Assembly: GCA_028714315.1 (NCBI GenBank)
Contig: JAQTMN010000003.1
Span: forward strand, 1-64,000
Length of the DNA: 64,000 nucleotides
Direction of reading: 5' to 3'
Origin: Sulfuricella sp.
GTDB lineage: Bacteria; Pseudomonadota; Gammaproteobacteria; Burkholderiales; Sulfuricellaceae
Shown here: positions 37,009 to 45,623 of the stretch, in pieces
Numbering within the stretch: the first letter of the stretch is position 1
Layout: each line of letters starts with the position of its first letter
Notes under the pieces: generated by a model
What the model was told of the DNA's origin: nothing
Seen by the model: the letters and a program-made list of their open reading frames with translations, nothing else
Databases searched by the model: none
Program-made: the position numbers and the translations under genes

Positions 37009-37529
37009 AACGTTTCCTGATTCCCTTGGCGCTCTTCATCGTCCTGGTGGGCTTTCTCGCCCGCGGCCTCAAGCTCGATCCGCACGAAGTGCCCTCGCCG
37101 CTGATCGGCAAGCCGGCGCCCGCTTTCAGCCTTCCCCTGCTGTCCGATCCGGCCCGCCGCTTCGGTCCCGCCGAGATGCGCGGCAAGGTGTGGCTGCTCA
37201 ACGTGTGGGCGTCGTGGTGCGCCTCCTGCCGGCAGGAGCACGAAACGCTGCTGGACCTGGTGCAGCGGGGCATCGTGCCGGTCTACGGCATGGACTACAA
37301 GGACCAGCCCGCCGACGCGCAAGCCTGGCTCGACCGGCTGGGCAATCCCTACGCGGCGACCGCGGTCGATCGCGACGGGCGGGTGGGGATCGATTTCGGG
37401 GTCTACGGCGTGCCGGAAACCTACGTGATCGATAAAACCGGCGTGATCCGCTACAAACTGACCGGCCCTCTCACACGGGAAAACCTGGAGGACAAGATCC
37501 TGCCGCTGGTGAGGGAGCTGAAAAAATGA
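37005..37529 (+). CDS. ccmG: Thiol:disulfide interchange protein CcmG (DsbE)
   Basis: A 174-residue periplasmic thioredoxin-like protein with an N-terminal anchor (FLIPLALFIVLVGFLARGL). The active site WASWCASCRQEHE has a CASC centre instead of the common CEPC or CPTC. The GVYGVPETYVIDKTGVI strand with the cis-Pro is conserved. It keeps apocytochrome c or CcmH cysteines reduced. It overlaps ccmF and ccmH by 4 nt each. Confidence 0.92.
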   Translation: MKRFLIPLALFIVLVGFLARGLKLDPHEVPSPLIGKPAPAFSLPLLSDPARRFGPAEMRGKVWLLNVWASWCASCRQEHETLLDLVQRGIVPVYGMDYKDQPADAQAWLDRLGNPYAATAVDRDGRVGIDFGVYGVPETYVIDKTGVIRYKLTGPLTRENLEDKILPLVRELKK

Positions 37530-38065
37530 GGAAAAAGCATAACTATTGCGAACCCCCCTTTGAAAAAGGGGGGAGCTTTCGGCGCTGTGTGCCCCGCGCA
37601 GTCACGGCTTTACTGATCTGTACATTTAGCTTGGCCTCCCTCGCCGTCCAGGCGGGCGAAGCCAAGCCGCTGGCCCAGGATCCGGTATTGGAGCAGCGCA
37701 TGATCAAGCTGTCCGAAGACCTGCGCTGCCTGGTCTGCCAGAACGAATCGCTGGCCGGCTCCCATGCCGATCTGGCGGAGGACTTGCGCCGCGAGATTCG
37801 CGAGCAGATGCGCGCCGGCAAGAGCGACGAGGAGGTCGTCGCCTACCTCACCCAGCGTTACGGCGATTTCGTGCTATACAAGCCGCCGGTCAAGCCGCTG
37901 ACCTGGCTGCTGTGGTTCGGCCCATTCGCGCTGCTGGCCGGCGCGGCGGGCGGTTTTTATGTCTATTTCAAGCGGCGCGGAGAGCGCCTGTCAGATGAAT
38001 CCCTGTCCGAGGAAGAGAAAAAGCGCGTGGCCGCGCTCCTCGGCAACGACGGAAACGAGTCATGA
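37526..38065 (+). CDS. ccmH: Cytochrome c-type biogenesis protein CcmH (CcmH-N type) with repeat-encoded leader
   Basis: A 179-residue protein. The periplasmic redox motif is LRCLVCQN, and a C-terminal transmembrane helix (WLLWFGPFALLAGAAGGFYV) anchors it. Ahead of the signal segment (ALLICTFSLASLAVQA) is an N-terminal stretch, EPPFEKGGSFRR, encoded by a family I repeat. If the start were downstream, the leader would be normal, but the 4 nt overlap with ccmG and the uninterrupted frame favour the track start. It works with CcmG and CcmI. Confidence 0.9.
   Translation: MRKKHNYCEPPFEKGGSFRRCVPRAVTALLICTFSLASLAVQAGEAKPLAQDPVLEQRMIKLSEDLRCLVCQNESLAGSHADLAEDLRREIREQMRAGKSDEEVVAYLTQRYGDFVLYKPPVKPLTWLLWFGPFALLAGAAGGFYVYFKRRGERLSDESLSEEEKKRVAALLGNDGNES
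37552..37576. repeat. Family I repeat inside the ccmH 5' end
   Basis: CCCCCCTTTGAAAAAGGGGG lies in frame within codons 9-17 of ccmH. Confidence 0.85.
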
Positions 38066-38940
38066 TCAATTTCTGGACCCTATCGCTGTTCGCGGCGAGC
38101 TTTCTCGCGCTGATCGGCGCGGCGCTGGCCTTCGTCCTGCCGCCGCTGCTGCGGCGCAATCCGCGGCTTGGCCAGGTTGACGGCAAGGAAACCAATATCG
38201 CCATCTATCGCGATCAGCTGGCCGAGTTGCAGGCCGACCTCGACAGCGGCGAACTGGCCGCGCAGCAATATGAGGAAGCCCGGCGCGAAATCGAAAAACG
38301 CCTGAGCCAGGACGTCCCGCGCGAATCCGCCGCCGAATCGGGCGGTCCGGCCGGACGTTGGGCGGGATACGCTCTGACGCTGGCGATACCGGTGTTGGCC
38401 GGCGCGATGTATCTGGTGCTGGGCAATCCCGGCGCGCTGCTGACGCCGCCGCCCGGCGCCGAGGCGGACGAGCGGCACGATGTGGCGCCGCTGCTGGCCT
38501 CCCTCGAAGCCAAGCTGAAAAAGCAGCCGGACAATGCCGAAGGCTGGGCCATGCTGGGGCGTTCCTACGCCGCGCTCGGCCGCTTCGACGAGGCTGCGCG
38601 GGCAATGGCCCAGGCCGCCGCGCGGCTGCCGGACGATCCCCGCGTCCTGGCGGACTACGCCGAAGCGCTCGCCATGACGCAGGGCGGGAACCTCCACGGC
38701 AAGCCGCTGGAGCTGATCGGCAAGGCGCTGAAGCTGGACGGGAAAGACGAAAAGGCGCTGAGCCTGGCGGGCGCCGCCGCCTACCAGGACGGGAAATTCG
38801 CCGAGGCGGCTGCGTACTGGCGCCGGCTGCTGAACGTCATGCCCAAGGACGCCGACGACTACCGGCAGATTGCCGACGCGGCCGAAAAGGCCGAGCAGGC
38901 AGCCCGTTCCAGCCCGGACAAGGCGGCAAAAAACCGCTGA
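38062..38940 (+). CDS. ccmI: Cytochrome c-type biogenesis protein CcmI (CycH)
   Basis: A 292-residue protein with two N-terminal membrane segments (LSLFAASFLALIGAALAFVL and YALTLAIPVLAGAMYLVLGN) and C-terminal TPR repeats (AEGWAMLGRSYAALGRFDEA and following). The DQLAELQADLDSGELAAQQY linker with the leucine zipper-like helix is typical of CcmI. It presents apocytochrome c to CcmFH. It overlaps ccmH by 4 nt and ends the ccm locus. Confidence 0.9.
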   Translation: MINFWTLSLFAASFLALIGAALAFVLPPLLRRNPRLGQVDGKETNIAIYRDQLAELQADLDSGELAAQQYEEARREIEKRLSQDVPRESAAESGGPAGRWAGYALTLAIPVLAGAMYLVLGNPGALLTPPPGAEADERHDVAPLLASLEAKLKKQPDNAEGWAMLGRSYAALGRFDEAARAMAQAAARLPDDPRVLADYAEALAMTQGGNLHGKPLELIGKALKLDGKDEKALSLAGAAAYQDGKFAEAAAYWRRLLNVMPKDADDYRQIADAAEKAEQAARSSPDKAAKNR

Positions 38941-39020
38941 TCGATCCATGCCCCGATCCCGCGGAGAAGAGCAGCGCTCCCCATAAGTTGAATAAACCCG
39001 GCGTCGTCGAATTAGTTCGG

Positions 39021-39140
39021 CGTTCTCCCTCTCCCGCGGGCGGGAGAGGGCCGGGGTGAGGGCATGTCGCATGCCGACACACTTGCGAAGGGCGACGTCC
39101 CCCACCCCAACCCCTCCCCCGCCTGCGGGAGAGGGGCTAA
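39021..39140. repeat. Family B repeat downstream of ccmI
   Basis: TCTCCCTCTCCCGCGGGCGG with GGGCCGGGGTGAGGGCATGT, then CCCACCCCAACCCCTCCCCC with GCCTGCGGGAGAGGGGC: two linked hairpins with the common GGTGAGGG/CCCACCCC join. It lies in the 620 bp ccmI-actA gap, which holds repeats only. Confidence 0.82.
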
Positions 39141-39177
39141 GTGAATGATCCCGGATAAATCGGCGTTTCCCTAACTA

Positions 39178-39298
39178 TGGCGAATCGCCGCCCCGAATCA
39201 TGAAACAGCGATTTGTGGGTCAGGCTTCAGCCTGACTGTACGGCTTAAGCCGTACCCCACAATGGCTCGCGTACCCCTGCGCGATGTTTTTACGCTAA
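39178..39298. repeat. Family D repeat with embedded family C
   Basis: GGCGAATCGCCGCCCCGAAT and the TTTTTACGCTAA end enclose GTCAGGCTTCAGCCTGAC and GTACGGCTTAAGCCGTAC (39215-39260). It is the third module D copy and is degenerate on its right arm. Confidence 0.75.
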
Positions 39299-39300
39299 AT

Positions 39301-39363
39301 CTCCGCGGCCTCCGCGTCTCGGCGTGAGAAGCCCTCACGGGCTCACGCGGAGGCGCGGAGGCC
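39301..39363. repeat. Inverted repeat family L
   Basis: CTCCGCGGCCTCCGCGTCTC and CACGCGGAGGCGCGGAGGCC, with an inner CCCTCACGGG turn. Related to 27019-27084. Confidence 0.75.
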
Positions 39364-39395
39364 GTTTTCCTGACGGACAAGCCATCGCCTGATCC

Positions 39396-39435
39396 ATACG
39401 GCTGCGCCCAAAAGGGCACAAGAGCCGTACCCGCG
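39396..39435. repeat. Family C-derived hairpin with insert
   Basis: ATACGGCTGCGCCCAAAAGG then GCACAAGAGCCGTACCC: a GTACGGCT/AGCCGTAC hairpin whose loop holds a GCGCCC-AAAA-GGGC hairpin. The same insert is seen in reverse complement at about 43550-43575. Confidence 0.65.
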
Positions 39436-39562
39436 AGCACACCTACAAACCGGGAGGTAGTCCGCCTCTCGCCATCCCGACCGGCGGTTGTAGGGGCGAA
39501 AATGACGGCTACAATTTGATGCATGGGCCGTGTCCTTCCGGCAGGCGCAACGGGAGCACCGC

Positions 39563-40213
39563 ATGGCGCAGATATTCCAGCCGCAGTCCGTTCTGTTACT
39601 GAAAATCGGCGCCGGCGCGGTGGTCTTGGGCGTGGTCGCGCTGGTGCTGATCTGGCGCGAGAGCATCGCGCAGCGCCCGCCGGTCGATGCGCCGGTCGAA
39701 CAGGTGCCGCCTTTCAGCCACAAGCATCACGTCGGCGACGTCGGGCTTGATTGCCGCTTCTGCCATGCGTCGGTGGAAACCTCGGCGTTCGCCGGCATCC
39801 CGCCGACCTCGACCTGCATGACCTGCCACTCGCAGCTGTTCACCGATCAGGCCATGCTCTCGCCGCTGGCCGCGAGCTTGCGCGAGAACCGGCCGCTGCG
39901 CTGGAAACGCGTGCATCGCCTGCCGGATTTCGTCTATTTCAACCATGGCATCCATGTCGCCAAGGGTGTCGGCTGCTCGACCTGCCACGGCCCGGTCGAG
40001 CGGATGCCGCTGATGTGGCGCGTCCAATCGTTGGAAATGAAATGGTGCCTGGCCTGCCACCGCGCGCCGGAGAATTTCGTCCGCCCGCGCGAGCGGGTCT
40101 TCGACATGGGCTGGCGCCCGCCCCAGGATCAGGCCGCTCAAGGGAAGAAGCTGCTGGGCGCGTACCGGATCGATGCCAAACGGCTGGCGGATTGCTCGAA
40201 TTGCCATCGCTGA
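39563..40213 (+). CDS. actA: Alternative complex III subunit ActA, pentaheme cytochrome c
   Basis: A 216-residue cytochrome with an N-terminal membrane anchor (SVLLLKIGAGAVVLGVVALV). It has five CxxCH heme sites (CRFCH, CMTCH, CSTCH, CLACH, CSNCH), matching the pentaheme ActA of alternative complex III, the quinol:electron acceptor oxidoreductase that replaces bc1. The HKHHVGDVGLDCRFCH start of the heme domain is family-like. The ATG at 39563 follows CGGGAG at 7 nt; the track start at 39530 is too early. Heme attachment would depend on the adjacent Ccm machinery. Confidence 0.92.
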   Translation: MAQIFQPQSVLLLKIGAGAVVLGVVALVLIWRESIAQRPPVDAPVEQVPPFSHKHHVGDVGLDCRFCHASVETSAFAGIPPTSTCMTCHSQLFTDQAMLSPLAASLRENRPLRWKRVHRLPDFVYFNHGIHVAKGVGCSTCHGPVERMPLMWRVQSLEMKWCLACHRAPENFVRPRERVFDMGWRPPQDQAAQGKKLLGAYRIDAKRLADCSNCHR

Positions 40214-40222
40214 CGGCTGGTG

Positions 40223-40314
40223 AAACCGCAAAGGCGCGAAGGTGCAAAGAATATATTTTGTTTTAAATGGTTTTTTCTTTGCGATTCCTTGGCGTCTTTG
40301 CGCCTTTGCGGTGG
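40223..40314. repeat. Family A inverted repeat between actA and actB
   Basis: Arms AACCGCAAAGGCGCGAAGGT and GCGTCTTTGCGCCTTTGCGG. The 130 bp actA-actB gap is almost entirely this repeat. Confidence 0.88.
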
Positions 40315-40345
40315 ATGTTCCGGTTTTTTTATAAAAGGCCCCATC

Positions 40346-43276
40346 ATGCCCCACGCACCGCTCGATCCGCCGTTCGACCGCCGGAATTTTCTGAAGCTGA
40401 TGGCGGCTTCGCTGGCGCTGGCCGGGGTCGGCGCCTGCTCCCGCCGGGTGCCGGAAGAGATCCTGCCCTACGTGTACGCGCCGCCGCCGTTGACGCCGGC
40501 GCAGCCCCTTTACTTCGCGACCGCGGCGAACTTGTGCGGCTCCGCGATGGGCTTGCTGGTCCAGAGCAACATGGGGCGGCCGACCAAGATCGAAGGCAAT
40601 CCGTCCCATCCGGCGAGCCTGGGCGCCACCGATATTTTCGCGCAGGCGGCAGTGCTGGAAGTGTGGGATCCCGACCGCTCGCAGGCCGTCATGCGCGACG
40701 GCCAGGCCAGCACCTGGGACGCCTTCCTGGCGACGCTGAGCGGTATCGACGGCAAGGGTTCGGGGCTGCGTATCCTCACCGAGGCCGTCACCTCGCCGAC
40801 GCTGATAGAGCAGATGCGGGCGCTGCTGCGCCGCTATCCGGCGGCGCGCTGGCATCAATACCAGCCGATCAACCCGGATCAGGCCTACGTGGGCAGCGTT
40901 CTCGCGTTCGGCGAAGCGCTGGAAACCGCCTGCCGGTTCGACCGCAGCCGCGTGGTGCTGAGCCTGGACGCGGATTTCATCGGCCACGGCGTGCGCCATG
41001 CCCGCGACTTCGCGGCTGCCCGGCGCGGCGTGGACGGCGAGCCCGATCCGGGCCGTCTGTACGTGGTCGAAGCCACGCCGACGCTGACCGGGGCGATGGC
41101 CGATCACCGGCTTGCCGTGCGGCCGTCGGAGGTCGAGGCGGTCGCGCGCGGGATCGCCCGCGCGCTGGGCTTGCCGGTCGCGGAATCCCATGCGGCGGCG
41201 CTTTCCGCGCAATGGATCGCCGCCTGCGCGGACGACCTCCGGCAAAACGGCCGCCGCTCGCTGGTGGTGGCCGGCGCGGCGCAGCCGCCGTTCGTCCATG
41301 CCCTGGCCCACGCCATCAATCACGCGCTCGGCGGCGTCGGCTCCACGGTTTCATACCATGCGCCGCTGTTCCCGGACGCGACGCGGCAGACCGATTCGCT
41401 GCGCGAACTGGCGGCGGAGATGGCGGCGGGCGCGGTCGAAACGCTGGTCATCCTCGGCGGCAACCCGGTCTACAACGCGCCGGCCGATTCCGGCTTCGCC
41501 GAACATCTGGCGAAAGTCGCGGCGTCGGTTCATCTGAGCCTTTACCAGGACGAAACCTCGGCGCGCTGCCGCTGGCACATCCCGGCGGCGCATTTCCTGG
41601 AAAGCTGGTCGGACACGCGCGCTTTCGACGGCACGGTGTCGCTGCAGCAGCCGCTGATGGCGCCGCTGTATGACGGCAAGTCGGCGCACCAGTTGCTGGC
41701 CGCCCTGCTCGGCGAAAATACGGCGAGCGACTACGGGGTGGTGCGGGATTATTGGCGCAAGCGCCATCCCTCCCTCTCCCCTAACCCTCTCCCGCAAGCG
41801 GGCGAGGGGGACGAGGTCTCGCTTCGCGAGGTTCGTGCTAATGCCGATTTCGATGCCTTCTGGAACGGCGCGCTGCGCACCGGTGTGATCGATGGCACGC
41901 GTTTGCCTGGCCGGAAAGCCGTGCTGAAAACCGGTTTCCTGGTGACGCCGCCGCGAACGGGCGGCGAAGGGATCGAACTTGTTTTCGCGCCGGACCCGAC
42001 GATCTGGGACGGGCGCTTTGCCAACAATGCCTGGCTGCAGGAATTGCCTAAGCCGCTGACCAAGCTCACCTGGGACAACGCCGCGCTGATCGGGCCGGTG
42101 CTCGCCGCCCGTCTCGGGCTCGACAATGGGGACGTCGTCGAACTCGGTTATCGCGGCGTCCGCCTTGCTGCGCCGGTCTGGATCATGCCCGGCCATGCCG
42201 ACGGCGCGGCAACGATCACCCTCGGCTACGGCCGCCGCCGCGCCGGGAGCGTCGGCAACGGCGCCGGCTTCAACGCCTACTTGCTGCGCCGGTCGGACGA
42301 GCCGTGGGGCGGGGGCGGGCTGGAAATCCGCAAGACCGGCGGCCGCCATCCGCTGGCAGTGACCCAGCACCATCATGTGATGGAGGGGCGCCGCCCGGTG
42401 CGGGCCATCACGCTCACCCGGTTCCGGCTCGACCCGGCCGCGGCTGTGACCGTCCCCCTCTCCCCTAACCCTCTCCCGCAAGCGGGCGAGGGGGACGAGG
42501 TCTCGCTTCGCGAGGTCCACGCTAATGCCAGCCTGTACTCGGCGGCCAAGTCGGAGGGGCACGCCTGGGCGATGAGCATCGACCTCGGCGCCTGCACCGG
42601 TTGCAGCGCCTGCACCATCGCCTGCCAGGCCGAGAACAACATCCCGGTGGTCGGCAAGACCGAGGTGGCGCGCGGCCGGGAAATGCACTGGATCCGCGTG
42701 GACCGCTATTACCAGGGCGATCCGGACCATCCGCGCACGCACTTCCAGCCGGTGCCGTGCATGCATTGCGAGCATGCGCCGTGCGAGGTCGTGTGCCCGG
42801 TCGAGGCCACGCTGCACGATTCCGACGGGCTGAATTTACAGGTTTACAACCGCTGCGTCGGCACGCGCTTCTGCTCGAACAACTGCCCGTACAAGGTGCG
42901 CCGTTTCAACTTTCTCCAGTATGCCGACACGGAAACCGAAAGCCTCAAGGCGCAGCGCAACCCCGAGGTCACCGTGCGCATGCGCGGCGTGATGGAAAAG
43001 TGTACCTACTGCATCCAGCGCATCGCCGGCGCGCGCATCGAAGCCGAAAAGTCCGGCCGGGGCATCCAGGACGGGGATGTCGTCACCGCCTGCCAGGCGG
43101 CATGCCCGACCGGCGCGATCGTCTTCGGCGATCTCAACGACCCGGACAGCCGCGTCGCGCGGGCCAAGCGCTCGCCGCTGAACTATGCGCTGCTGGCCGA
43201 GTTGAACACCCGGCCGCGCACCACTTACCTGGCCAAGGTGGGCAACCCGAATCCGAAGCTGGGATTTGAATTCTAA
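40346..43276 (+). CDS. actB: Alternative complex III subunit ActB, molybdopterin-oxidoreductase-like/ferredoxin fusion with two repeat-encoded inserts
   Basis: A 976-residue protein. A Tat-type signal (RRNFLKLMAASLALAGVGAC) precedes a molybdopterin oxidoreductase-like domain (about residues 60-700) and a C-terminal iron-sulfur region from about residue 745. Cluster motifs are CTGCSACTIACQ, CMHCEHAPCEVVCP, CVGTRFCSNNCP and CTYCIQRIAG, with CQAACPTGA completing them. ActB forms the electron wire of complex III; in studied complexes its Mo-like domain lacks the cofactor. Two almost identical peptides, SPNPLPQAGEGDEVSLREV plus RANA or HANA, appear near residues 475-500 and 704-728. They are encoded by family B repeats. 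The ATG at 40346 is used. Confidence 0.93.
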   Translation: MPHAPLDPPFDRRNFLKLMAASLALAGVGACSRRVPEEILPYVYAPPPLTPAQPLYFATAANLCGSAMGLLVQSNMGRPTKIEGNPSHPASLGATDIFAQAAVLEVWDPDRSQAVMRDGQASTWDAFLATLSGIDGKGSGLRILTEAVTSPTLIEQMRALLRRYPAARWHQYQPINPDQAYVGSVLAFGEALETACRFDRSRVVLSLDADFIGHGVRHARDFAAARRGVDGEPDPGRLYVVEATPTLTGAMADHRLAVRPSEVEAVARGIARALGLPVAESHAAALSAQWIAACADDLRQNGRRSLVVAGAAQPPFVHALAHAINHALGGVGSTVSYHAPLFPDATRQTDSLRELAAEMAAGAVETLVILGGNPVYNAPADSGFAEHLAKVAASVHLSLYQDETSARCRWHIPAAHFLESWSDTRAFDGTVSLQQPLMAPLYDGKSAHQLLAALLGENTASDYGVVRDYWRKRHPSLSPNPLPQAGEGDEVSLREVRANADFDAFWNGALRTGVIDGTRLPGRKAVLKTGFLVTPPRTGGEGIELVFAPDPTIWDGRFANNAWLQELPKPLTKLTWDNAALIGPVLAARLGLDNGDVVELGYRGVRLAAPVWIMPGHADGAATITLGYGRRRAGSVGNGAGFNAYLLRRSDEPWGGGGLEIRKTGGRHPLAVTQHHHVMEGRRPVRAITLTRFRLDPAAAVTVPLSPNPLPQAGEGDEVSLREVHANASLYSAAKSEGHAWAMSIDLGACTGCSACTIACQAENNIPVVGKTEVARGREMHWIRVDRYYQGDPDHPRTHFQPVPCMHCEHAPCEVVCPVEATLHDSDGLNLQVYNRCVGTRFCSNNCPYKVRRFNFLQYADTETESLKAQRNPEVTVRMRGVMEKCTYCIQRIAGARIEAEKSGRGIQDGDVVTACQAACPTGAIVFGDLNDPDSRVARAKRSPLNYALLAELNTRPRTTYLAKVGNPNPKLGFEF
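41772..41845. repeat. Family B repeat inside actB, copy 1
   Basis: A 74 bp unit: CCCTCTCCCCTAACCCTCTC, CCGCAAGCGG hairpin, then GACGAGGTCTCGCTTCGCGA. It is in frame with actB and differs from copy 2 at only three positions. Confidence 0.92.
42456..42529. repeat. Family B repeat inside actB, copy 2
   Basis: A 74 bp unit nearly identical to copy 1 and in the same reading frame. It falls between the Mo-like domain and the iron-sulfur domain. Confidence 0.92.
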
Positions 43277-43304
43277 ACTTGTAACGACACGGGGGGCGGG
43301 CGGT

Positions 43305-43478
43305 TTTCTCCCTTCTCCCGCATACGACTCCACATGGGCTTCAGCCCATAGTGGATCGGAGTCCTTTAGGGCAGGCGGGAGAAGGGCCGGGGATGAGGGT
43401 GTTTGCATCCCAGAAGCGTCGCCAAAGCGTGCACAGTCCCTCACCCCTGCCCCTCTCCCGCCTGCGGGAGAGGGGTTT
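43305..43478. repeat. Family B repeat with insert, downstream of actB
   Basis: CTTCTCCCGC is interrupted by ATACGACTCCACATGGGCTT through AGTCCTTTAGGGCAG, then resumes GGCGGGAGAAGGGCCGGGGA; a second half has CCCCTCTCCCGCCTGCGGGA. Part of the 452 bp actB-actC gap, in which only repeats were seen. Confidence 0.85.
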
Positions 43479-43540
43479 ATGCCGCATGCATGAATGGCTA
43501 CTCTAGTAGTCAGTCAAGATGAAACAGCGGGGTCGCTGTT

Positions 43541-43660
43541 GTGGGTACGGCTCTTGTGCCCTTTAGGGCGCAGCCGTACATGTCAGGCTGCACCCGCAAG
43601 GAGTGTCCCCGCCGCGAGCGGCAGCAGAGCTGCTCGCACGGGCGAGAAAGCCTGACCCAC
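43541..43660. repeat. Family C repeat with loop insertions
   Basis: Outer ends GTGGGTACGGCT and AAGCCTGACCCAC match module C. Both hairpin loops are enlarged: the first holds CTTGTGCCCTTTAGGGCGC, the second holds GCACCCGCAAGGAGTG and a further GAGCGGCAGCAGAGCTGCTC hairpin. It lies about 70 bp before actC. Confidence 0.85.
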
Positions 43661-43728
43661 AGATCACCGCGAATCAAACTGAGTGACTACTTAGGTTTTG
43701 AATTTGAAGTTCAAAATTCAAGGATGAC

Positions 43729-45096
43729 ATGGCTCCCACAGAACTCCCCACCTCCGCGCCAGACCCGGTTTTCCCGGGCGCCCACTCCTACGCGTCGATC
43801 TCGGACAAGATCGGCGACATCGTGCTCAAAGGCCCGTCTGGCTGGTGGTGGCACGCCGCGTTCGCGCTGAGTTCGGCGCTGACGCTGCTCTTTTTCGGTT
43901 CCATCGGCTACCTGTTTTACAAGGGCGTCGGCATCTGGGGCCTGAACGTGCCGGTCGTCTGGGCATTCGACATCACCAACTACGTGTGGTGGATCGCCAT
44001 CGCCATGTCGGGGACTTTCATCTCGGCGGCCCTTCACCTCACGCGCCAGGACTGGGGCGCTTCGATCAGCCGGTTCGCGGAGGCGATGACCGTCTTCGCC
44101 CTGGCCATCGCCGGCCTATTCCCGATCATTCACCTTGGCCGCCCCTGGTTTTTCTACTGGCTGGCGCCCTATCCGGACGCGATGGGCCTCTGGCCGCAAT
44201 GGTGCAGCCCGCTGGTATGGGATTTTTTCGCCATTCTGGCCTATCTGCTGCTGTCGCTGATGTTCTGGTACCAGGGCCTGCTGCCCGACCTGGCGACGCT
44301 GCGCGACCGTGCGGCCGGACGCTTCGGGCGCTTTGTCTATGGCGTTCTCGCCCTCGGCTGGCGGGGCGAGGCGCGCCACTGGGAGCGCCGCCGCAGCGCG
44401 CATCTGCTCCTCGCCGGGCTGGCGGTGCCGCTGGTCGTCTCCGTCCACAGCGTGGTGGGGCTGGACTTCGCCGCCGGCAACACGCCGGGCTGGCATTCCA
44501 CCATCTTCCCGCCGTTTTTCGTCGCCGGCGCGATGTTCTCCGGCTTCGCCATGGCGATGACGATCGCCGTGCCGCTGCGCCGCGCTTTCGGCCTGCACGA
44601 TTTCATCACCGGCCGCCACCTCGACCGCCTGGCGCAACTGATCTTGGCGATGGGTCTGATTCTCGCCTACAGTTACTTGATGGAGGTGTTCATGGCCTGG
44701 TACAGCGCCGATCGATACGAGGTGTACACCGCGTTGAACCGGATGCGCGGGCCCTATGCGCCGGTCTACTGGACCCTGATTTTCTGCGTCGTCGCGGTGC
44801 CGCAGGCACTGTGGTTCGCCCGCGTGCGCCGCTCGCCCTGGACGCTGTTTTGCATCGGTATCGTGATCAATATCGGCATGTGGCTGGAGCGGTTCATGCT
44901 GATCGTCACCAGTACGCATCGCGATTTCCTGCCTTCCGCCTGGGGCATGTTCTACCCGACGGTCTGGGACTGGGCCATCCTGGCCGGCTCGCTCGGGTTT
45001 TTCGCTTGGCTGTTCCTGTTGTTCGTCCGGTTCGTGCCGCTCATCCCGATGAGCGAAATGCGCGGGCTCGCGCACCGTCAAGGCGGCGCGCCATGA
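43729..45096 (+). CDS. actC: Alternative complex III subunit ActC (NrfD/PsrC-like)
   Basis: A 455-residue integral membrane protein of the NrfD/PsrC family, with about ten transmembrane helices. It is the quinol-binding membrane subunit that sits beneath ActB. Recognisable features are the SDKIGDIVL start, LHLTRQDWGASISRFAEAMT with membrane histidine, and the conserved SVHSVVGLDFAAGNTPGWHS stretch. The ATG at 43729 follows AAGGATGAC. It overlaps actD by 4 nt (ATGA). Confidence 0.93.
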   Translation: MAPTELPTSAPDPVFPGAHSYASISDKIGDIVLKGPSGWWWHAAFALSSALTLLFFGSIGYLFYKGVGIWGLNVPVVWAFDITNYVWWIAIAMSGTFISAALHLTRQDWGASISRFAEAMTVFALAIAGLFPIIHLGRPWFFYWLAPYPDAMGLWPQWCSPLVWDFFAILAYLLLSLMFWYQGLLPDLATLRDRAAGRFGRFVYGVLALGWRGEARHWERRRSAHLLLAGLAVPLVVSVHSVVGLDFAAGNTPGWHSTIFPPFFVAGAMFSGFAMAMTIAVPLRRAFGLHDFITGRHLDRLAQLILAMGLILAYSYLMEVFMAWYSADRYEVYTALNRMRGPYAPVYWTLIFCVVAVPQALWFARVRRSPWTLFCIGIVINIGMWLERFMLIVTSTHRDFLPSAWGMFYPTVWDWAILAGSLGFFAWLFLLFVRFVPLIPMSEMRGLAHRQGGAP

Positions 45097-45623
45097 ACGT
45101 CGTCTACGGCCTGGTCGCCGAGTTTCCCGGTGCGGCGGCCCTGCTCAGGGCAGCGCGGGCCGCCGGCGCCGCCGGATACCGGCGCATCGACGCCTATTCG
45201 CCGATGCCGGTCGAGGGGCTGGCCGACGCCCTCGGCCATCGCCGCGACCGGATTCCCCTGTTCGCCCTGGCGGGCGGCATCGCCGGCAGCGCCGGAACCT
45301 TCGCCATGCAATGGTACAGCGCGGCGATTGCCTATCCGCTCGTCATCGGCGGACGGACGCCGGCCTGGCCCGGACTGATTCCGGCAACGTTTGAAATGAC
45401 CGTGCTCGGCGCGGCGCTGTGCGCATTCTTCGGCATGCTGTTCCTGAACGGGCTGCCCCGGCTCCGCCACCCGATCTTCGATGCGCCGGGCTTCGAGCGC
45501 GCGTCGCGCGACGGCTTCTTCCTGTGCATCGAAGCGCGCGATTCCCGGTTCGACGCGACGCGGACCAGGCAATTCCTGGACGGGCTCCAGCCGCGGGCGG
45601 TCGCGGAGGTGCCGTGTCAATGA
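45093..45623 (+). CDS. actD: Alternative complex III subunit ActD (DUF3341)
   Basis: A 176-residue membrane protein of the DUF3341/ActD family. The soluble N-terminal part (VYGLVAEFPGAAALLRAARA, then YRRIDAYSPMPVEGLADALG) precedes two transmembrane helices (LAGGIAGSAGTFAMQWYSAA and TVLGAALCAFFGMLFLNGLP). It is a structural subunit of alternative complex III. It is translationally coupled to actC and actE (ATGA overlaps). Confidence 0.92.
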   Translation: MNVVYGLVAEFPGAAALLRAARAAGAAGYRRIDAYSPMPVEGLADALGHRRDRIPLFALAGGIAGSAGTFAMQWYSAAIAYPLVIGGRTPAWPGLIPATFEMTVLGAALCAFFGMLFLNGLPRLRHPIFDAPGFERASRDGFFLCIEARDSRFDATRTRQFLDGLQPRAVAEVPCQ

